Part shown: piece by piece, positions 33,624-43,023 of the stretch | Numbering within the stretch: the first letter of the stretch is position 1 | How the letters are laid out: the number at the start of each line of letters is the position of its first letter | Origin: Microbacterium sp. PM5 | Lineage (GTDB): Bacteria > Actinomycetota > Actinomycetes > Actinomycetales > Microbacteriaceae | Direction of reading: 5' to 3' | NCBI RefSeq assembly: GCF_003293595.1 | Contig: NZ_CP022162.1 | Span: 2,204,327-2,268,326, forward strand | Length of the DNA: 64,000 nt | The notes under the pieces: generated by a model | What the model saw: the letters and a program-made list of their open reading frames with translations, nothing else | Database searches by the model: none | Told to the model about the DNA's origin: nothing | Made by a program: the position numbers and the translations under genes

Positions 33624-36176
33624 TCATCCTCCCGCTTCGGCGACCGAGGGCGCGGCGAGAGTGGATGCCGCGGCATCCACCGGCAGCGAGACCACCATCG
33701 TCAGCCCCCCGCCGGGCGTGGTCTCGGGCGTCAGCGTGCCGCCCATGCCCTCGGTGAAGCCCTTCGACAGGGCGAGCCCGAGCCCCAGCCCGGTGGTGTT
33801 GTCGGTGTCGCCGAGCCGCTGGAAGGGAGCGAAGATGTCGTCCTGGCGGTCGGCGCTGACGCCCGGGCCGTGGTCGACGATCCGCAGCTCGACGGTCGAG
33901 CCGAGCCGGCTGGATGCGATGCGCACGCGCGTGCCGGGCGGCGCGTAGCGGCGCGCATTGGCGAGGACGTTGACGATGACCCGCTGCAGCAGCACGGGGT
34001 CGGCGCGCACCGCAGGAACGGTCGGATCGAGCGCGAGTTCGACGACGTCGGGTCCGATGCCCAGCTCGTCGAGGGCTTCGAGAACTGCCCCCGCGAGATC
34101 GACGGGGGAGAGCGAGACGGCGAGCACCCCCGCTTGCACGCGGCTCACATCGAGCAGGTCGGTGACCAGCGCCGCGAGCGCGGCGAGCGACTCGTCCGCG
34201 GTTTCGACGAGCTCGTCGCGGTCGGCTGCGGTGAGCGAGGGCCCCGCGGCACGCAGGCCGCCGACGGCGGCGATGGCGGCCGCGAGCGGCCGGCGCAGAT
34301 CGTGGCTGACCGCCGACAGCAACGCCGTGCGCACCTGGTCGGTCGCGGCCAGGGCGTCGGCGGTGCGGGCCGTCTGCGTGAGCTCGCTGTGCTCGAGGGC
34401 CGCGGCGAGTTGCGCGGTGATGACGTCGAGGAGGCGTCGTTCGGGGCCGCCGACGTCGCCGCCGTGCAGCTCCAGCGTGGCCCGAGGGCCGCCCGCGGCA
34501 TCCGTGCCGACGGGCACCACGACCGCCCGGCCGTCGCGCACCGGCTCGCCGTCGGTCGCCAGCACCTGCTGCGTCGATCCGTCTCCGGCCAGCAGGCGCG
34601 CCCCGCTCACGCCGAACGCTTCCCGCGTGCGACTGACCAAGGCCGGAACGGCGCTCTCGCCCCGCAGCACGCTGCCCGACACCGTCGCCAGCAACTCCGA
34701 CTCCGCAGCGGCGCGCCGTGCCCGGCGGGTACGACGCGCGGCCTGGTCGACGATCCAGCTCACCAGGATCGCGATCACGACGTACAGCACGAGCGCCAGC
34801 GCGTGCAGCGGGTTGTCGATCGTGACCGTGAAACGCGGATGGATGAAGAGGAAGTCCAGCGTCAACCCCGACAGCACCGCCGCGAACAGCGCCGGCCAGA
34901 TCCCGCCGATCAACGCGACGACGACCACGAGCAGTTGGTAGGAGAGCACGTCGGAGGTGATCGTCTCTTCGTTCGCGGTCGCGAACAGCAGCCACGACAG
35001 CAGCGGCCCGCCGGTGAGAGCGACCACCAGCCCCAGGATGCGCCGCCGCCAGCCCAGCGCCCCTCCGGTCAGCCGCGGCAGGTGCAGGTTTCCGCCTGCG
35101 GCGGCGTGGGTCACGATGTGCACGTCGATGTCGCCCGACTCGCGGATGACCGTGGCCCCGATGCCCGGACCGGTGAAGGCCGCGCCGAGCCGGCTGCGAC
35201 GACTGGCGCCCAGCACGAGCTGGGTCGCGTTGACCGACCGGGCGAACTCGACCAGCGTCCGCGGCACGTCCTCGCCGATCACCTGGTGGTAGCTGCCGCC
35301 GAGCGACTCGACGAGTGCGCGCTGGGCCGCGAGGGCACCGGGGGCGGCCGCACGCAGCCCCTCCTGCGTCGTCACGTGCACCGCGAGCAGCTCGCCCCCG
35401 GCGGCACGCGCGGCGATGCGCGCTCCGCGCTGCAGGAGCGTGTCGCCCTCCGGGCCGCCGGTGAGGGCGACGACGACCCGCTCGCGCGCCTGCCACGCCC
35501 CGCGGATGCCGTGCTCCTCGCGGTAGCTCTGCAGCGCGCTGTCGACCTCGTCGGCGAGCCACAGGAGGGCGAGTTCGCGCAGGGCCGTGAGGTTTCCGAG
35601 GCGGAAGTAGTTCGACAGGGCCGCGTCGATGCGCTCGGCGGGGTAGACGGCGCCGGCGGCGAGCCGGTCGCGCAGCGACTGCGGGGCGAGGTCGACGACC
35701 TCGATCTGGTCGGCGGCGCGAACCACGGCATCCGGCACCGTCTCGCGCTGAGTGACCCCGGTGATCTGCGCGACCACGCCGCCCAGCGAGGCGATGTGCT
35801 GGACGTTGACGGTCGTGATCACGTCGATGCCGGCGGCCAGCAGCTCCTCGACGTCCTGCCATCGCTTCTCGTTGCGGGAGCCGGGTGCGTTGGTGTGGGC
35901 GAGCTCGTCGACGAGCGCGATCTCGGGATGCCGATCCAGCAGGCCGTCGAGGTCGAGCTCGTCGAGGTCGACCTCGCGATGGCGCAGACGCCGGCGTCCG
36001 AGCGTGGGCAGGCCCTCCGCGCGGGCCGAGGTGGCCGCGCGGCCGTGGGTCTCGACGATGCCGACGACCACGTCGCGCCCGTCGGCGAGCAGACGGTGTC
36101 CCTCGGACAGCATCTCGTAGGTCTTGCCGACGCCCGGCGCCGCTCCGAGCAGCACGCGCAGTCTGCCCCGCTTCAT
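33624..36176 (-). CDS. kdpD: Osmosensitive potassium channel sensor kinase KdpD
   Basis: The 850-residue histidine kinase has the N-terminal KdpD domain with Walker A GAAPGVGKT (11-19) and DELAHTN, a Usp-like domain (about 240-370, VVVALTGGPEGDTLLQRGARIA...), four close membrane helices (about 385-500), a GAF-like region, the H-box with His625 in AVSHDLRRPLAAA, and the HATPase domain (NVLANARRYAPPG, DHGPGVS, GLGLGLALSKGF). It senses potassium/turgor and phosphorylates KdpE. It is downstream of kdpC by 97 bp. Confidence 0.97.
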   Translation of the reverse strand: MKRGRLRVLLGAAPGVGKTYEMLSEGHRLLADGRDVVVGIVETHGRAATSARAEGLPTLGRRRLRHREVDLDELDLDGLLDRHPEIALVDELAHTNAPGSRNEKRWQDVEELLAAGIDVITTVNVQHIASLGGVVAQITGVTQRETVPDAVVRAADQIEVVDLAPQSLRDRLAAGAVYPAERIDAALSNYFRLGNLTALRELALLWLADEVDSALQSYREEHGIRGAWQARERVVVALTGGPEGDTLLQRGARIAARAAGGELLAVHVTTQEGLRAAAPGALAAQRALVESLGGSYHQVIGEDVPRTLVEFARSVNATQLVLGASRRSRLGAAFTGPGIGATVIRESGDIDVHIVTHAAAGGNLHLPRLTGGALGWRRRILGLVVALTGGPLLSWLLFATANEETITSDVLSYQLLVVVVALIGGIWPALFAAVLSGLTLDFLFIHPRFTVTIDNPLHALALVLYVVIAILVSWIVDQAARRTRRARRAAAESELLATVSGSVLRGESAVPALVSRTREAFGVSGARLLAGDGSTQQVLATDGEPVRDGRAVVVPVGTDAAGGPRATLELHGGDVGGPERRLLDVITAQLAAALEHSELTQTARTADALAATDQVRTALLSAVSHDLRRPLAAAIAAVGGLRAAGPSLTAADRDELVETADESLAALAALVTDLLDVSRVQAGVLAVSLSPVDLAGAVLEALDELGIGPDVVELALDPTVPAVRADPVLLQRVIVNVLANARRYAPPGTRVRIASSRLGSTVELRIVDHGPGVSADRQDDIFAPFQRLGDTDNTTGLGLGLALSKGFTEGMGGTLTPETTPGGGLTMVVSLPVDAAASTLAAPSVAEAGG
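33663..33678. repeat. 16-bp palindrome GGATGCCGCGGCATCC
   Basis: This second exact copy of the palindrome lies inside the 3' end of kdpD. Copies are also at 21036-21051 and 59311-59326. Confidence 0.7.
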
Positions 36177-36273
36177 GCGTTCACCCTAGTTCTCCCGCCG
36201 CCGCGCAGCCGCCCCGAACGACGTGCAAGCGATGCCGGCGGACGCGCCGCGTCGCACGTCACCGCAGCCATCG

Positions 36274-36882
36274 TCACCGCGTGGCGGCGTCGAGGGCGAG
36301 GTTCAGCTCGAGCACGTTCACGCGGGGCTCGCCCAGGAAGCCGAGGTCGCGCGAGCTCGTGTGCTGATCGACGAGCGCCGAGACCACCGCCGGGTCGAGG
36401 CCGCGCGCCGCGGCGATGCGGGCCACCTGTAGCTTCGCGTACGCCGGCGAGATGTGCGGGTCGAGTCCCGATCCGGATGCCGTGACGGCATCGGCGGGGA
36501 TCTCGTCCACCGCGACACCGTCCGCCGCGGCGATCGCGGCCTGGCGCTCGCCGATCGCGGTCACGAGGTCGCTGTTCTCCGGGCCGAGGTTCGACCCGCT
36601 CGACGCCGCGCCGTCGTATCCGCTGCCCGCGGCCGATGGCCGCGACTGGAAGTACTGGGGGAGGGCTGCCCCGTCGGCATCCGTGAAGGACTGGCCGATC
36701 AGCGCGCTGCCGACGACCTGACCGCCGGCGTCGCGCACGAGCGAACCGTTGGCCTGCGCGGGCAGGACCACCTGGCCGACGCCCGTGATGACGGCGGTGT
36801 AGGCGATGCCGAGGACGACCGTGGCGAGCAGCATCGCGCGGGCGGCGACGCCGAGATGGCGGAGGGAAGTGCGGGTGGACAT
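36274..36882 (-). CDS. kdpC: Potassium-transporting ATPase subunit KdpC
   Basis: The 202-residue protein has one N-terminal membrane helix (AMLLATVVLGIAYTAVITGVGQVV) and the periplasm-side KdpC domain: GSALIGQSFTDADGAALPQYFQSRPSAAGSGYDGAASSGSNLGPEN and the C-terminal SAYAKLQVARIA-like and LDPAVVSALVDQHT stretches. KdpC increases the potassium affinity of the KdpFABC pump. It follows kdpB by 24 bp. Confidence 0.95.
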   Translation of the reverse strand: MSTRTSLRHLGVAARAMLLATVVLGIAYTAVITGVGQVVLPAQANGSLVRDAGGQVVGSALIGQSFTDADGAALPQYFQSRPSAAGSGYDGAASSGSNLGPENSDLVTAIGERQAAIAAADGVAVDEIPADAVTASGSGLDPHISPAYAKLQVARIAAARGLDPAVVSALVDQHTSSRDLGFLGEPRVNVLELNLALDAATR

Positions 36883-36906
36883 GACGATGCCTTTCGAAGA
36901 GACCGG

Positions 36907-39072
36907 TCAGAAGCCCGGGAGAAGGCTCACGACGAGGTCGATGAGCTTGATGCCGACGAAGGGGGCGATGACTCCGCCCAGTCCGTAGACGAGGAGGTTG
37001 CGCCCGAGGATCTGCGAGGCGCTCGCCGGCCGGTAGGCGACGCCCTTCAGCGCCAGCGGGATCAGCACCACGATGATGATCGCGTTGAAGATGATGGCGC
37101 TCGTGACCGCCGACGCGGGCGAGTGCAGCTGCATGAGGTTCAGCGCGGCGAGTCCCGGGAAGACGCCCATGAACATCGCCGGGATGATCGCGAAGTACTT
37201 CGCGATGTCGTTGGCGAGGGAGAACGTCGTCAGTGCTCCTCGGGTGATGAGCAGCTGCTTGCCGATGCGGACGATGTCGATGAGCTTGGTCGGGTCGCTG
37301 TCGAGGTCGACCATGTTGCCGGCCTCTTTCGCGGCCGACGTGCCCGTGTTCATTGCGACGCCGACGTCGGCCTGCGCGAGCGCGGGGGCGTCGTTGGTGC
37401 CGTCGCCGGTCATCGCAACGAGGGCACCACCGGCCTGTTCGCGCTGGATGAGCGCCAGCTTGTCCTCCGGGGTGGCCTCGGCGAGGAAGTCGTCGACGCC
37501 CGCCTCGGCGGCGATCGCCCGCGCCGTCAGGGGGTTGTCGCCCGTGATCATCACGGTGCGGATGCCCATCGCCCGCAGCTGCGTGAACCGCTCGGCGAGG
37601 CCCTCCTTGACGACGTCCTTCAGGTGCACAACGCCGAGCACGCGCGCCCCTACGGCATCCTGAACGGCCACCACCAGCGGCGTGCCGCCCGACTGCGACA
37701 CGGACTCGATGTCCGAGGTCAGCTGCGTGCGCACGGAGGCCGACACCGGACGGGTCTGCTCCATCCAGGCGAGCACGGCGCTGCCGGCGCCCTTGCGGAT
37801 GACGGTGCCGTCGGCGAGATCCAGACCGCTCATGCGGGTCTGGGCGGTGAACGGGACGGCGACGGCATCCGCCGGGGCGGAGACCTCGACGCCGCGCGCG
37901 CTGGCGAGCTCGACGATCGACACCCCTTCGGGGGTGGGGTCGGCCAGCGACGACAAGGCGGCGGTGCGGGCGAGTTCGGTCTCCTCCACCCCGGTCAGCG
38001 GCAGGAAGGCGCTCGCGCGACGGTTGCCGTAGGTGATCGTGCCGGTCTTGTCGAGCAGCAGCGTCGTGACGTCGCCGGCGGCTTCGACCGCGCGGCCCGA
38101 CATGGCCAGCACGTTGTGCTGCACGAGACGGTCCATGCCGGCGATGCCGATCGCCGACAGCAGCGCACCGATCGTCGTGGGGATGAGGCAGACGAGCAGC
38201 GCCACGAGCACGGGGATGCTGACCGGGCTCGCCGCGTACGAGGCGATCGGGTTGAGGGTCAGCACGACGACGACGAACACGATCGACAGGCTTGCCAGCA
38301 GGATGCCGAGGGCGATCTCGTTGGGGGTGCGCTGACGGTTCGCGCCCTCGACGAGAGCGATCATGCGGTCGACGAAGGTCTGACCGGGCGTGGACGTGAT
38401 GCGCACGACGACGCGGTCGCTGAGCACCCGCGTGCCGCCGGTGACGGCGCTGCGGTCGCCGCCGGATTCGCGCACGACGGGGGCCGATTCGCCGGTGATG
38501 GCCGATTCGTCGACGGTCGCGATGCCCCAGATGACGTCGCCGTCGCCGGGGATGAGCTCGCCGGCCGACACGACCACGACGTCGTCCAGGGTCAGCTCCG
38601 ACGAGGCCACGTCTTCGGTCGCGGCGGTGGTGGCCGCGGCATCCGCGGCGCCGTCGTAGCCGCGTACGCGGTGCGCGACCGTGGCGGTGCGGGTCGTGCG
38701 CAGGGCCTGCGCCTGCGCCTTGCCGCGGCCTTCGGCGACCGACTCGGCGAGGTTCGCGAACAGCACCGTCAGCCAGAGCCACACGGCGATGCCCCACGTG
38801 AAGCCGCCCGGCACCGGGGTGCCGCCCGAGCTCTGCGGGCCGCCGAGGAAGGGCTCGGCGATCGCGATCGCGGTGGTGAGGGCCGCGCCCACCCACACGA
38901 GGAACATCACGGGGCTGCGCCAGAGCTCCGCGGGGTTGAGCTTGCGCAGCGCCCCCGGAAGGGCCTCGATCAGCTGGCTCCAGCCGAAGGCGCGGCGGGT
39001 CGGAGCGGGCGAGGACGCACGGTCGTCACCGGTGGGTTGCGGACGGTCGAGGACCGGAGCGGACGTGTTCAT
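36907..39072 (-). CDS. kdpB: Potassium-transporting P-type ATPase subunit KdpB
   Basis: The 721-residue catalytic subunit has the actuator motif [12 protein letters not shown] (188-199), the phosphorylation site DKTGT with Asp341, the KGAGSAV nucleotide-domain motif, and the hinge [44 protein letters not shown]. Several membrane helices flank these domains. It powers potassium uptake through KdpA. It starts 1 bp after the kdpA stop. Confidence 0.98.
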   Translation of the reverse strand: MNTSAPVLDRPQPTGDDRASSPAPTRRAFGWSQLIEALPGALRKLNPAELWRSPVMFLVWVGAALTTAIAIAEPFLGGPQSSGGTPVPGGFTWGIAVWLWLTVLFANLAESVAEGRGKAQAQALRTTRTATVAHRVRGYDGAADAAATTAATEDVASSELTLDDVVVVSAGELIPGDGDVIWGIATVDESAITGESAPVVRESGGDRSAVTGGTRVLSDRVVVRITSTPGQTFVDRMIALVEGANRQRTPNEIALGILLASLSIVFVVVVLTLNPIASYAASPVSIPVLVALLVCLIPTTIGALLSAIGIAGMDRLVQHNVLAMSGRAVEAAGDVTTLLLDKTGTITYGNRRASAFLPLTGVEETELARTAALSSLADPTPEGVSIVELASARGVEVSAPADAVAVPFTAQTRMSGLDLADGTVIRKGAGSAVLAWMEQTRPVSASVRTQLTSDIESVSQSGGTPLVVAVQDAVGARVLGVVHLKDVVKEGLAERFTQLRAMGIRTVMITGDNPLTARAIAAEAGVDDFLAEATPEDKLALIQREQAGGALVAMTGDGTNDAPALAQADVGVAMNTGTSAAKEAGNMVDLDSDPTKLIDIVRIGKQLLITRGALTTFSLANDIAKYFAIIPAMFMGVFPGLAALNLMQLHSPASAVTSAIIFNAIIIVVLIPLALKGVAYRPASASQILGRNLLVYGLGGVIAPFVGIKLIDLVVSLLPGF

Positions 39073-39073
39073 T

Positions 39074-40762
39074 TCAGGAAAGACCTTCTGCCAGGGGACC
39101 CAGCGCGAGAACGGGGAAATACGTCAGTGCGGTGATGACCACGGTCACGACCGCGAGGAGCCCGACGAACTGCGGGCGGTGCGTCGGCAGCGTGCCGGCG
39201 GTGGCGGGCACGCGCTCCTGTGCGGCGAGCGAGCCGGCCAGGGCGAGCACGAGCACGATCGGGACGAACCGTCCGAGCAGCATCACCACACCCAGCGCCG
39301 TGTTGAACCAGGGCGTGTTCGCGGTGAGTCCGGCGAACGCCGAGCCGTTGTTGTTCGCGGCCGACGTGAACGCGTACAGCACCTCCGTCATCCCGTGGAT
39401 GCCGGGATTGAGGATCGAGGTCGCCTCGACGTCGGCGCGCACGGCGGGGATGCCGAAGCTCAACGCCGTTCCCGCCAGCACCAGGGTCGGAGTCACCAGG
39501 ATGTACAGGCTCGCGAGCTTGATCTGGGTCGGGCCGATCTTCTTGCCGAGGTATTCGGGGGTGCGACCGACGAGCAGACCTCCGACGAACACGGCGATGA
39601 TCGCGAGAACGAGCATGCCGTACAGGCCCGAGCCCACGCCGCCAGGGGCGACTTCGCCGAGCATCATGTTCAGCAGCGGAATCATGCCGCCCGTCGCGGT
39701 GTACGAGTCGTGCATCGAGTTCACCGCGCCGGTCGAGGTGAGCGTCGTGACGGCCGCGTACAGCGCCGAGCCGACGATGCCGAACCGCTGCTCCTTGCCC
39801 TCCATCGCGCCGCCGGCCAGCTGCGGGGCGGTGCCGTGTCCGGCGACCTCGAGCGCGCTCACCGCGGCGATCGACGCGATCGCGAGGGTCGACATGACCG
39901 CGAGGATCGCGTAGCCCTGGCGGTTGTCGCCGACCATGCGACCGAACGTGCGCGGCAGCGAGATCGGGATGACGAGGATCAGCAGCAGCTGGAACAGGTT
40001 CGTCCACGGCGTCGGGTTCTCGAAGGGGTGCGCGGAGTTCGCGTTGAAGAACCCGCCGCCGTTGGTGCCGAGCATCTTGATCGCCTCCTGCGAGGCGACC
40101 GGTCCGCCCGGGATCGACTGGGTGGCGCCCGCGAGGGTGTGCGCATCGACGAAGCCGTTGAGGTTCTGGATGACGCCGCCCGCCAGCAGCACGACCGCAG
40201 CGACGAGCGCGATCGGCAGCAGCAGTCGGCCGAGGCCACGCGTGAGATCGACCCAGAAGTTGCCGATCGTGCTCTGCCCGCGCCGCGCGAAGCCGCGCAC
40301 GAGCGCGATCGCGACGGCGATGCCGACGGCGGCCGAGACGAAGTTCTGCACCGTGAGGCCGGCGAGCTGCACGAGGTAGCCCATCGTCGCCTCGGGGGAG
40401 TACGACTGCCAGTTGGTGTTGGTGACGAAGGATGCCGCGGTGTTGAACGCCAGGCCCTCGGGCACGGCCGGCAGCCCGAGCGAGGCCGGCAGCAACGCCT
40501 GCAGGCGCTGGAGCGCGTAGACGAAGAGCACACCCATGAGTGAGAAGGCGAGGACGCCCCGGGTATAGGCCTGCCAGGTCTGTTCGCTGCGCGGATCGAC
40601 CCCGATGAGGCGGTAGACGACCCGCTCTGCGGCGGCATCCTTCTCGCCCGTGAAGATGCGGAACATGAGGTCGCCGACCGGGCGGTACAGCAGTGCGAGC
40701 AGCAGGACGAGGGTGGCGATCTGGAGCACACCGAACCAGATGTCGGCGGAATCGACGCCCAT
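39074..40762 (-). CDS. kdpA: Potassium-transporting ATPase channel subunit KdpA
   Basis: The 562-residue membrane protein resembles KdpA, a superfamily of K+ transporters member with four pore loops. Visible selectivity-loop segments include the [46 protein letters not shown] and [14 protein letters not shown] stretches. It forms the potassium path of the high-affinity pump. Its start overlaps the kdpF stop by one base. Confidence 0.98.
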   Translation of the reverse strand: MGVDSADIWFGVLQIATLVLLLALLYRPVGDLMFRIFTGEKDAAAERVVYRLIGVDPRSEQTWQAYTRGVLAFSLMGVLFVYALQRLQALLPASLGLPAVPEGLAFNTAASFVTNTNWQSYSPEATMGYLVQLAGLTVQNFVSAAVGIAVAIALVRGFARRGQSTIGNFWVDLTRGLGRLLLPIALVAAVVLLAGGVIQNLNGFVDAHTLAGATQSIPGGPVASQEAIKMLGTNGGGFFNANSAHPFENPTPWTNLFQLLLILVIPISLPRTFGRMVGDNRQGYAILAVMSTLAIASIAAVSALEVAGHGTAPQLAGGAMEGKEQRFGIVGSALYAAVTTLTSTGAVNSMHDSYTATGGMIPLLNMMLGEVAPGGVGSGLYGMLVLAIIAVFVGGLLVGRTPEYLGKKIGPTQIKLASLYILVTPTLVLAGTALSFGIPAVRADVEATSILNPGIHGMTEVLYAFTSAANNNGSAFAGLTANTPWFNTALGVVMLLGRFVPIVLVLALAGSLAAQERVPATAGTLPTHRPQFVGLLAVVTVVITALTYFPVLALGPLAEGLS

Positions 40763-40851
40763 CAGAAGCGTTCCGGTTTCACGAGGGCGACGACGAGGTA
40801 GACGACGCTGGCGATGCCCAGCACGGCGCCGATGATCGAGAAGACGTCCAT
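40762..40851 (-). CDS. kdpF: KdpF small membrane subunit
   Basis: This 29-residue single-helix protein, [29 protein letters not shown], has the conserved P-E-R-F end of KdpF. It stabilises the KdpFABC complex in other bacteria. Its ATG shares the A of the preceding small ORF's TGA, and its stop touches the kdpA start, so translation is coupled on both sides. Confidence 0.93.
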   Translation of the reverse strand: MDVFSIIGAVLGIASVVYLVVALVKPERF

Positions 40852-40934
40852 CAGAGTCGTTCCGCCCCCTTCGCGACGAGGGTGACGATCGCGAATACCG
40901 CGACCGTCACGACGACGTAGATCACATCGAGCAC
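40851..40934 (-). CDS. 27-residue membrane peptide at the head of the kdp operon
   Basis: The frame encodes (V/M)[16 protein letters not shown] followed by [10 protein letters not shown], a single hydrophobic helix with a short basic end. The GTG start has GGGAG six bases upstream, and the stop overlaps the kdpF ATG as TGATG, the same coupling as between kdpF and kdpA. It is too short for standard gene finding. It could be an extra subunit of the pump or a leader peptide regulating kdpF translation. Both ideas are inference. Confidence 0.7.
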   Translation of the reverse strand: MLDVIYVVVTVAVFAIVTLVAKGAERL

Positions 40935-41113
40935 AGCAACTCCCGGACACTGACCGCGCTCCGACGTCGGCGCGGGCGCCCACGGTGGGCACGGCATCCG
41001 ATCCAACTCCTGCGCGGGGGCCGCTCCCGGCGTCCTTACGGTTTCCCTACGGCCCGGCGGGCGGTCCTCACGGCACGCTCACGTCGCCGGCGGGGGTGGG
41101 GCGTTTCGACTCG

Positions 41114-41158
41114 CTGCGCTCGCTCAACGACCGGGACTGCGCTCGCTCAACGACCGGG
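41114..41158. repeat. Two direct copies of a 22-bp intergenic repeat
   Basis: Identical 22-bp units at 41114-41135 and 41137-41158 share the core GCGCTCGCTCAACGACCGGG, preceded by TTTCGACTCG. The rest of the 350-bp divergent region (40935-41284) between the kdp operon and the secreted protein holds no gene and must contain both promoters. The element looks like a dispersed Microbacteriaceae repeat. Confidence 0.7.
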
Positions 41159-41284
41159 GAGCTTCCCCGCTGTGGTGCGGTCGAATGTGACGGTCGTGTA
41201 AAGCTTCGCCGAATATCTGAAAAAAAACTTCATAACGTGGTTCACTGGGCGACGTCACCTTCCGCACCGTCTCGTGAGGACACC

Positions 41285-43006
41285 ATGAAGCGAAATCTTG
41301 CGATCGTTGGCGCCGCTGTGGTCGCTCTCGTCGTCATCGGCGGCGGCGTCTCCGCCGCCGCGCAGGCGCCCGGCCCATCGGCGCGCACCGTCACCACCGC
41401 CGTCGCGAGGGCCGACACCGCTGCCGCCGAGGCCGACGGCTGGACTGTCGCCTCCAGCGAGGGGAGCGCGGTGCCGCAGGGTGGTCGCGTCGTGGCCGCC
41501 GCGCCACACGACGTTGTGCCGATCCAGGTCTCGCTCGATCAGACCTCCATCGAGCAGTACTGGATGTGGGCGTCGGGTGTCGAGGTGACCGCTCACGGCA
41601 TGACCCCCGGCGCGACGGCGACGATCTCCATCACGTTCGCCTCGGGCCTGCAGAAGCACTGGGCACCGATCACCGCGGATGCCGACGGCTCGATCGTGAC
41701 CAGGGTGCGAACCCTCGACGTCGACCCCGAGAACACCCAGCCGGAGCCCGGCGTCGCCCGCATCACCGTCGACACGTCCACGGGAGAAGCAGGGTCCGCT
41801 CTCCTGGACATCACCGTCCCCGACGGCGAGCGCCTGAAGGTGTGGAGCGACCCCGCATCGATCACCCAGGACGAGTTCCTGGACAAAACCGTCGTCGTTC
41901 ACGCGAGCGGCTTCGCCCCGATGACCCACGTCTTCTTCAACCTCGGCATGCCTGACACCACGATGGTGGCGATCGGCGAGAACGAGGGGCTGCACTCGGA
42001 TGAGAACGGCGATTTCTCTTACGAGATGCAGATGGTCTCCGTCAACGCGCTCGTCGGTGAATGGCTCATCAGCCTGCAGTCCGCGGACGGCACTCAGCAG
42101 GGTTCCGGCACCTTCATGGTGACCCCGGGGGCACCGCGCACGCAGAACAAGACGCTCACGCCGTCCGCACCACAGATCTCGGCCGCCGCGTTCGCGACCG
42201 CGCCCGGAATGGCCTTCGACGTGACCGGCTTCATCCCCTTCGATACGTACGAGCTCACCCTGGTGACCTCGCGTGGCATTCGAATCCCGCTGGGCATCTC
42301 GCGGACGAATGGCGAGGGACGTCACCACAACAGCGTCAAGGCGCCCGACGGTGCGGCCGAGGGCGTCTATACGCTGGAGGCGCGCTCCACGATCACCGGT
42401 GACTACGCCCTCGGGACGTTCACCGTCACCGGAAATCCCGACAGCCCCGCCTCCTCGTTCGCGTTGACGCCGTCGACGGTCGCGGCCCGCGTGCTCAGCG
42501 ATCCTGCGGGAGGGATCGTCGTGACCGGCGCAGCAATCCCGTCGGGAACGTCGCTGCGGGTGTCTCTCCGGGACGCGCAATGGAAGCGGATGCCGCTGAC
42601 CGTCGGCGCCGATGCCTACGCCGATGCCGGGGAGGACGGCACCATCCGGATGCCGCTGGTCACCCTCGACCCGATCGCCGCGGGCTCCTACACCGTGTGG
42701 ATCACCGCCGGCAGCGCGCCGTTCGGGTACAGCATCCAGCTGCCGCTGATGGTCACCGCAGAAAGCTCCGCCGCGCCCAGTGCGGACATCGCGCCCAGCT
42801 CCGGTGCCTCCAGCAGTGCGGTGGCTCCCGCTCCGAGCTCGCCGCTGGTGGCCATCACGCCGTCCACGACGACGCCGCGCGTCGACCGGCCCGCTCCGCC
42901 CGCGCCGAGTGCCGCGCCGAGCCCGTCGCCGTCGCCGGATGTCGATCCGCTCGAGGGCGACGTCGCACCCCCGGCGCTTCCCGTTCCCACCTCGCCCGCT
43001 CGTTGA
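41285..43006 (+). CDS. Secreted Ig-like-domain protein with Pro/Ser-rich tail
   Basis: The 573-residue protein has a signal peptide (MKRNLAIVGAAVVALVVIGGGVSAAAQA) and several beta-sandwich repeats of about 100 residues. Recurrent motifs are VEVTAHGMTPGATATISI, VVVHASGFAPMTHVFFNLG, FDVTGFIPFDTYELTL and IVVTGAAIPSGTSLRVSL, which look like IPT/TIG or Ig-like folds. The last 60 residues are Ala/Ser/Pro rich and no sorting signal or membrane anchor is seen. It ends 17 bp before the subtilase gene, so it is likely co-transcribed and both products act outside the cell. No enzymatic motif is visible. Confidence 0.8.
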   Translation: MKRNLAIVGAAVVALVVIGGGVSAAAQAPGPSARTVTTAVARADTAAAEADGWTVASSEGSAVPQGGRVVAAAPHDVVPIQVSLDQTSIEQYWMWASGVEVTAHGMTPGATATISITFASGLQKHWAPITADADGSIVTRVRTLDVDPENTQPEPGVARITVDTSTGEAGSALLDITVPDGERLKVWSDPASITQDEFLDKTVVVHASGFAPMTHVFFNLGMPDTTMVAIGENEGLHSDENGDFSYEMQMVSVNALVGEWLISLQSADGTQQGSGTFMVTPGAPRTQNKTLTPSAPQISAAAFATAPGMAFDVTGFIPFDTYELTLVTSRGIRIPLGISRTNGEGRHHNSVKAPDGAAEGVYTLEARSTITGDYALGTFTVTGNPDSPASSFALTPSTVAARVLSDPAGGIVVTGAAIPSGTSLRVSLRDAQWKRMPLTVGADAYADAGEDGTIRMPLVTLDPIAAGSYTVWITAGSAPFGYSIQLPLMVTAESSAAPSADIAPSSGASSSAVAPAPSSPLVAITPSTTTPRVDRPAPPAPSAAPSPSPSPDVDPLEGDVAPPALPVPTSPAR

Positions 43007-43023
43007 ACCCAGGAAAGCACACG

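Noticed and set aside
33564..39135. Long plus-strand frames opposite kdpD, kdpC and kdpB
   Set aside because: All are antisense to conserved kdp genes; none has start signals or domains.
40935..41284. Possible riboswitch upstream of kdp
   Set aside because: I could not build a convincing conserved aptamer; only promoters and the 22-bp repeats are supported.
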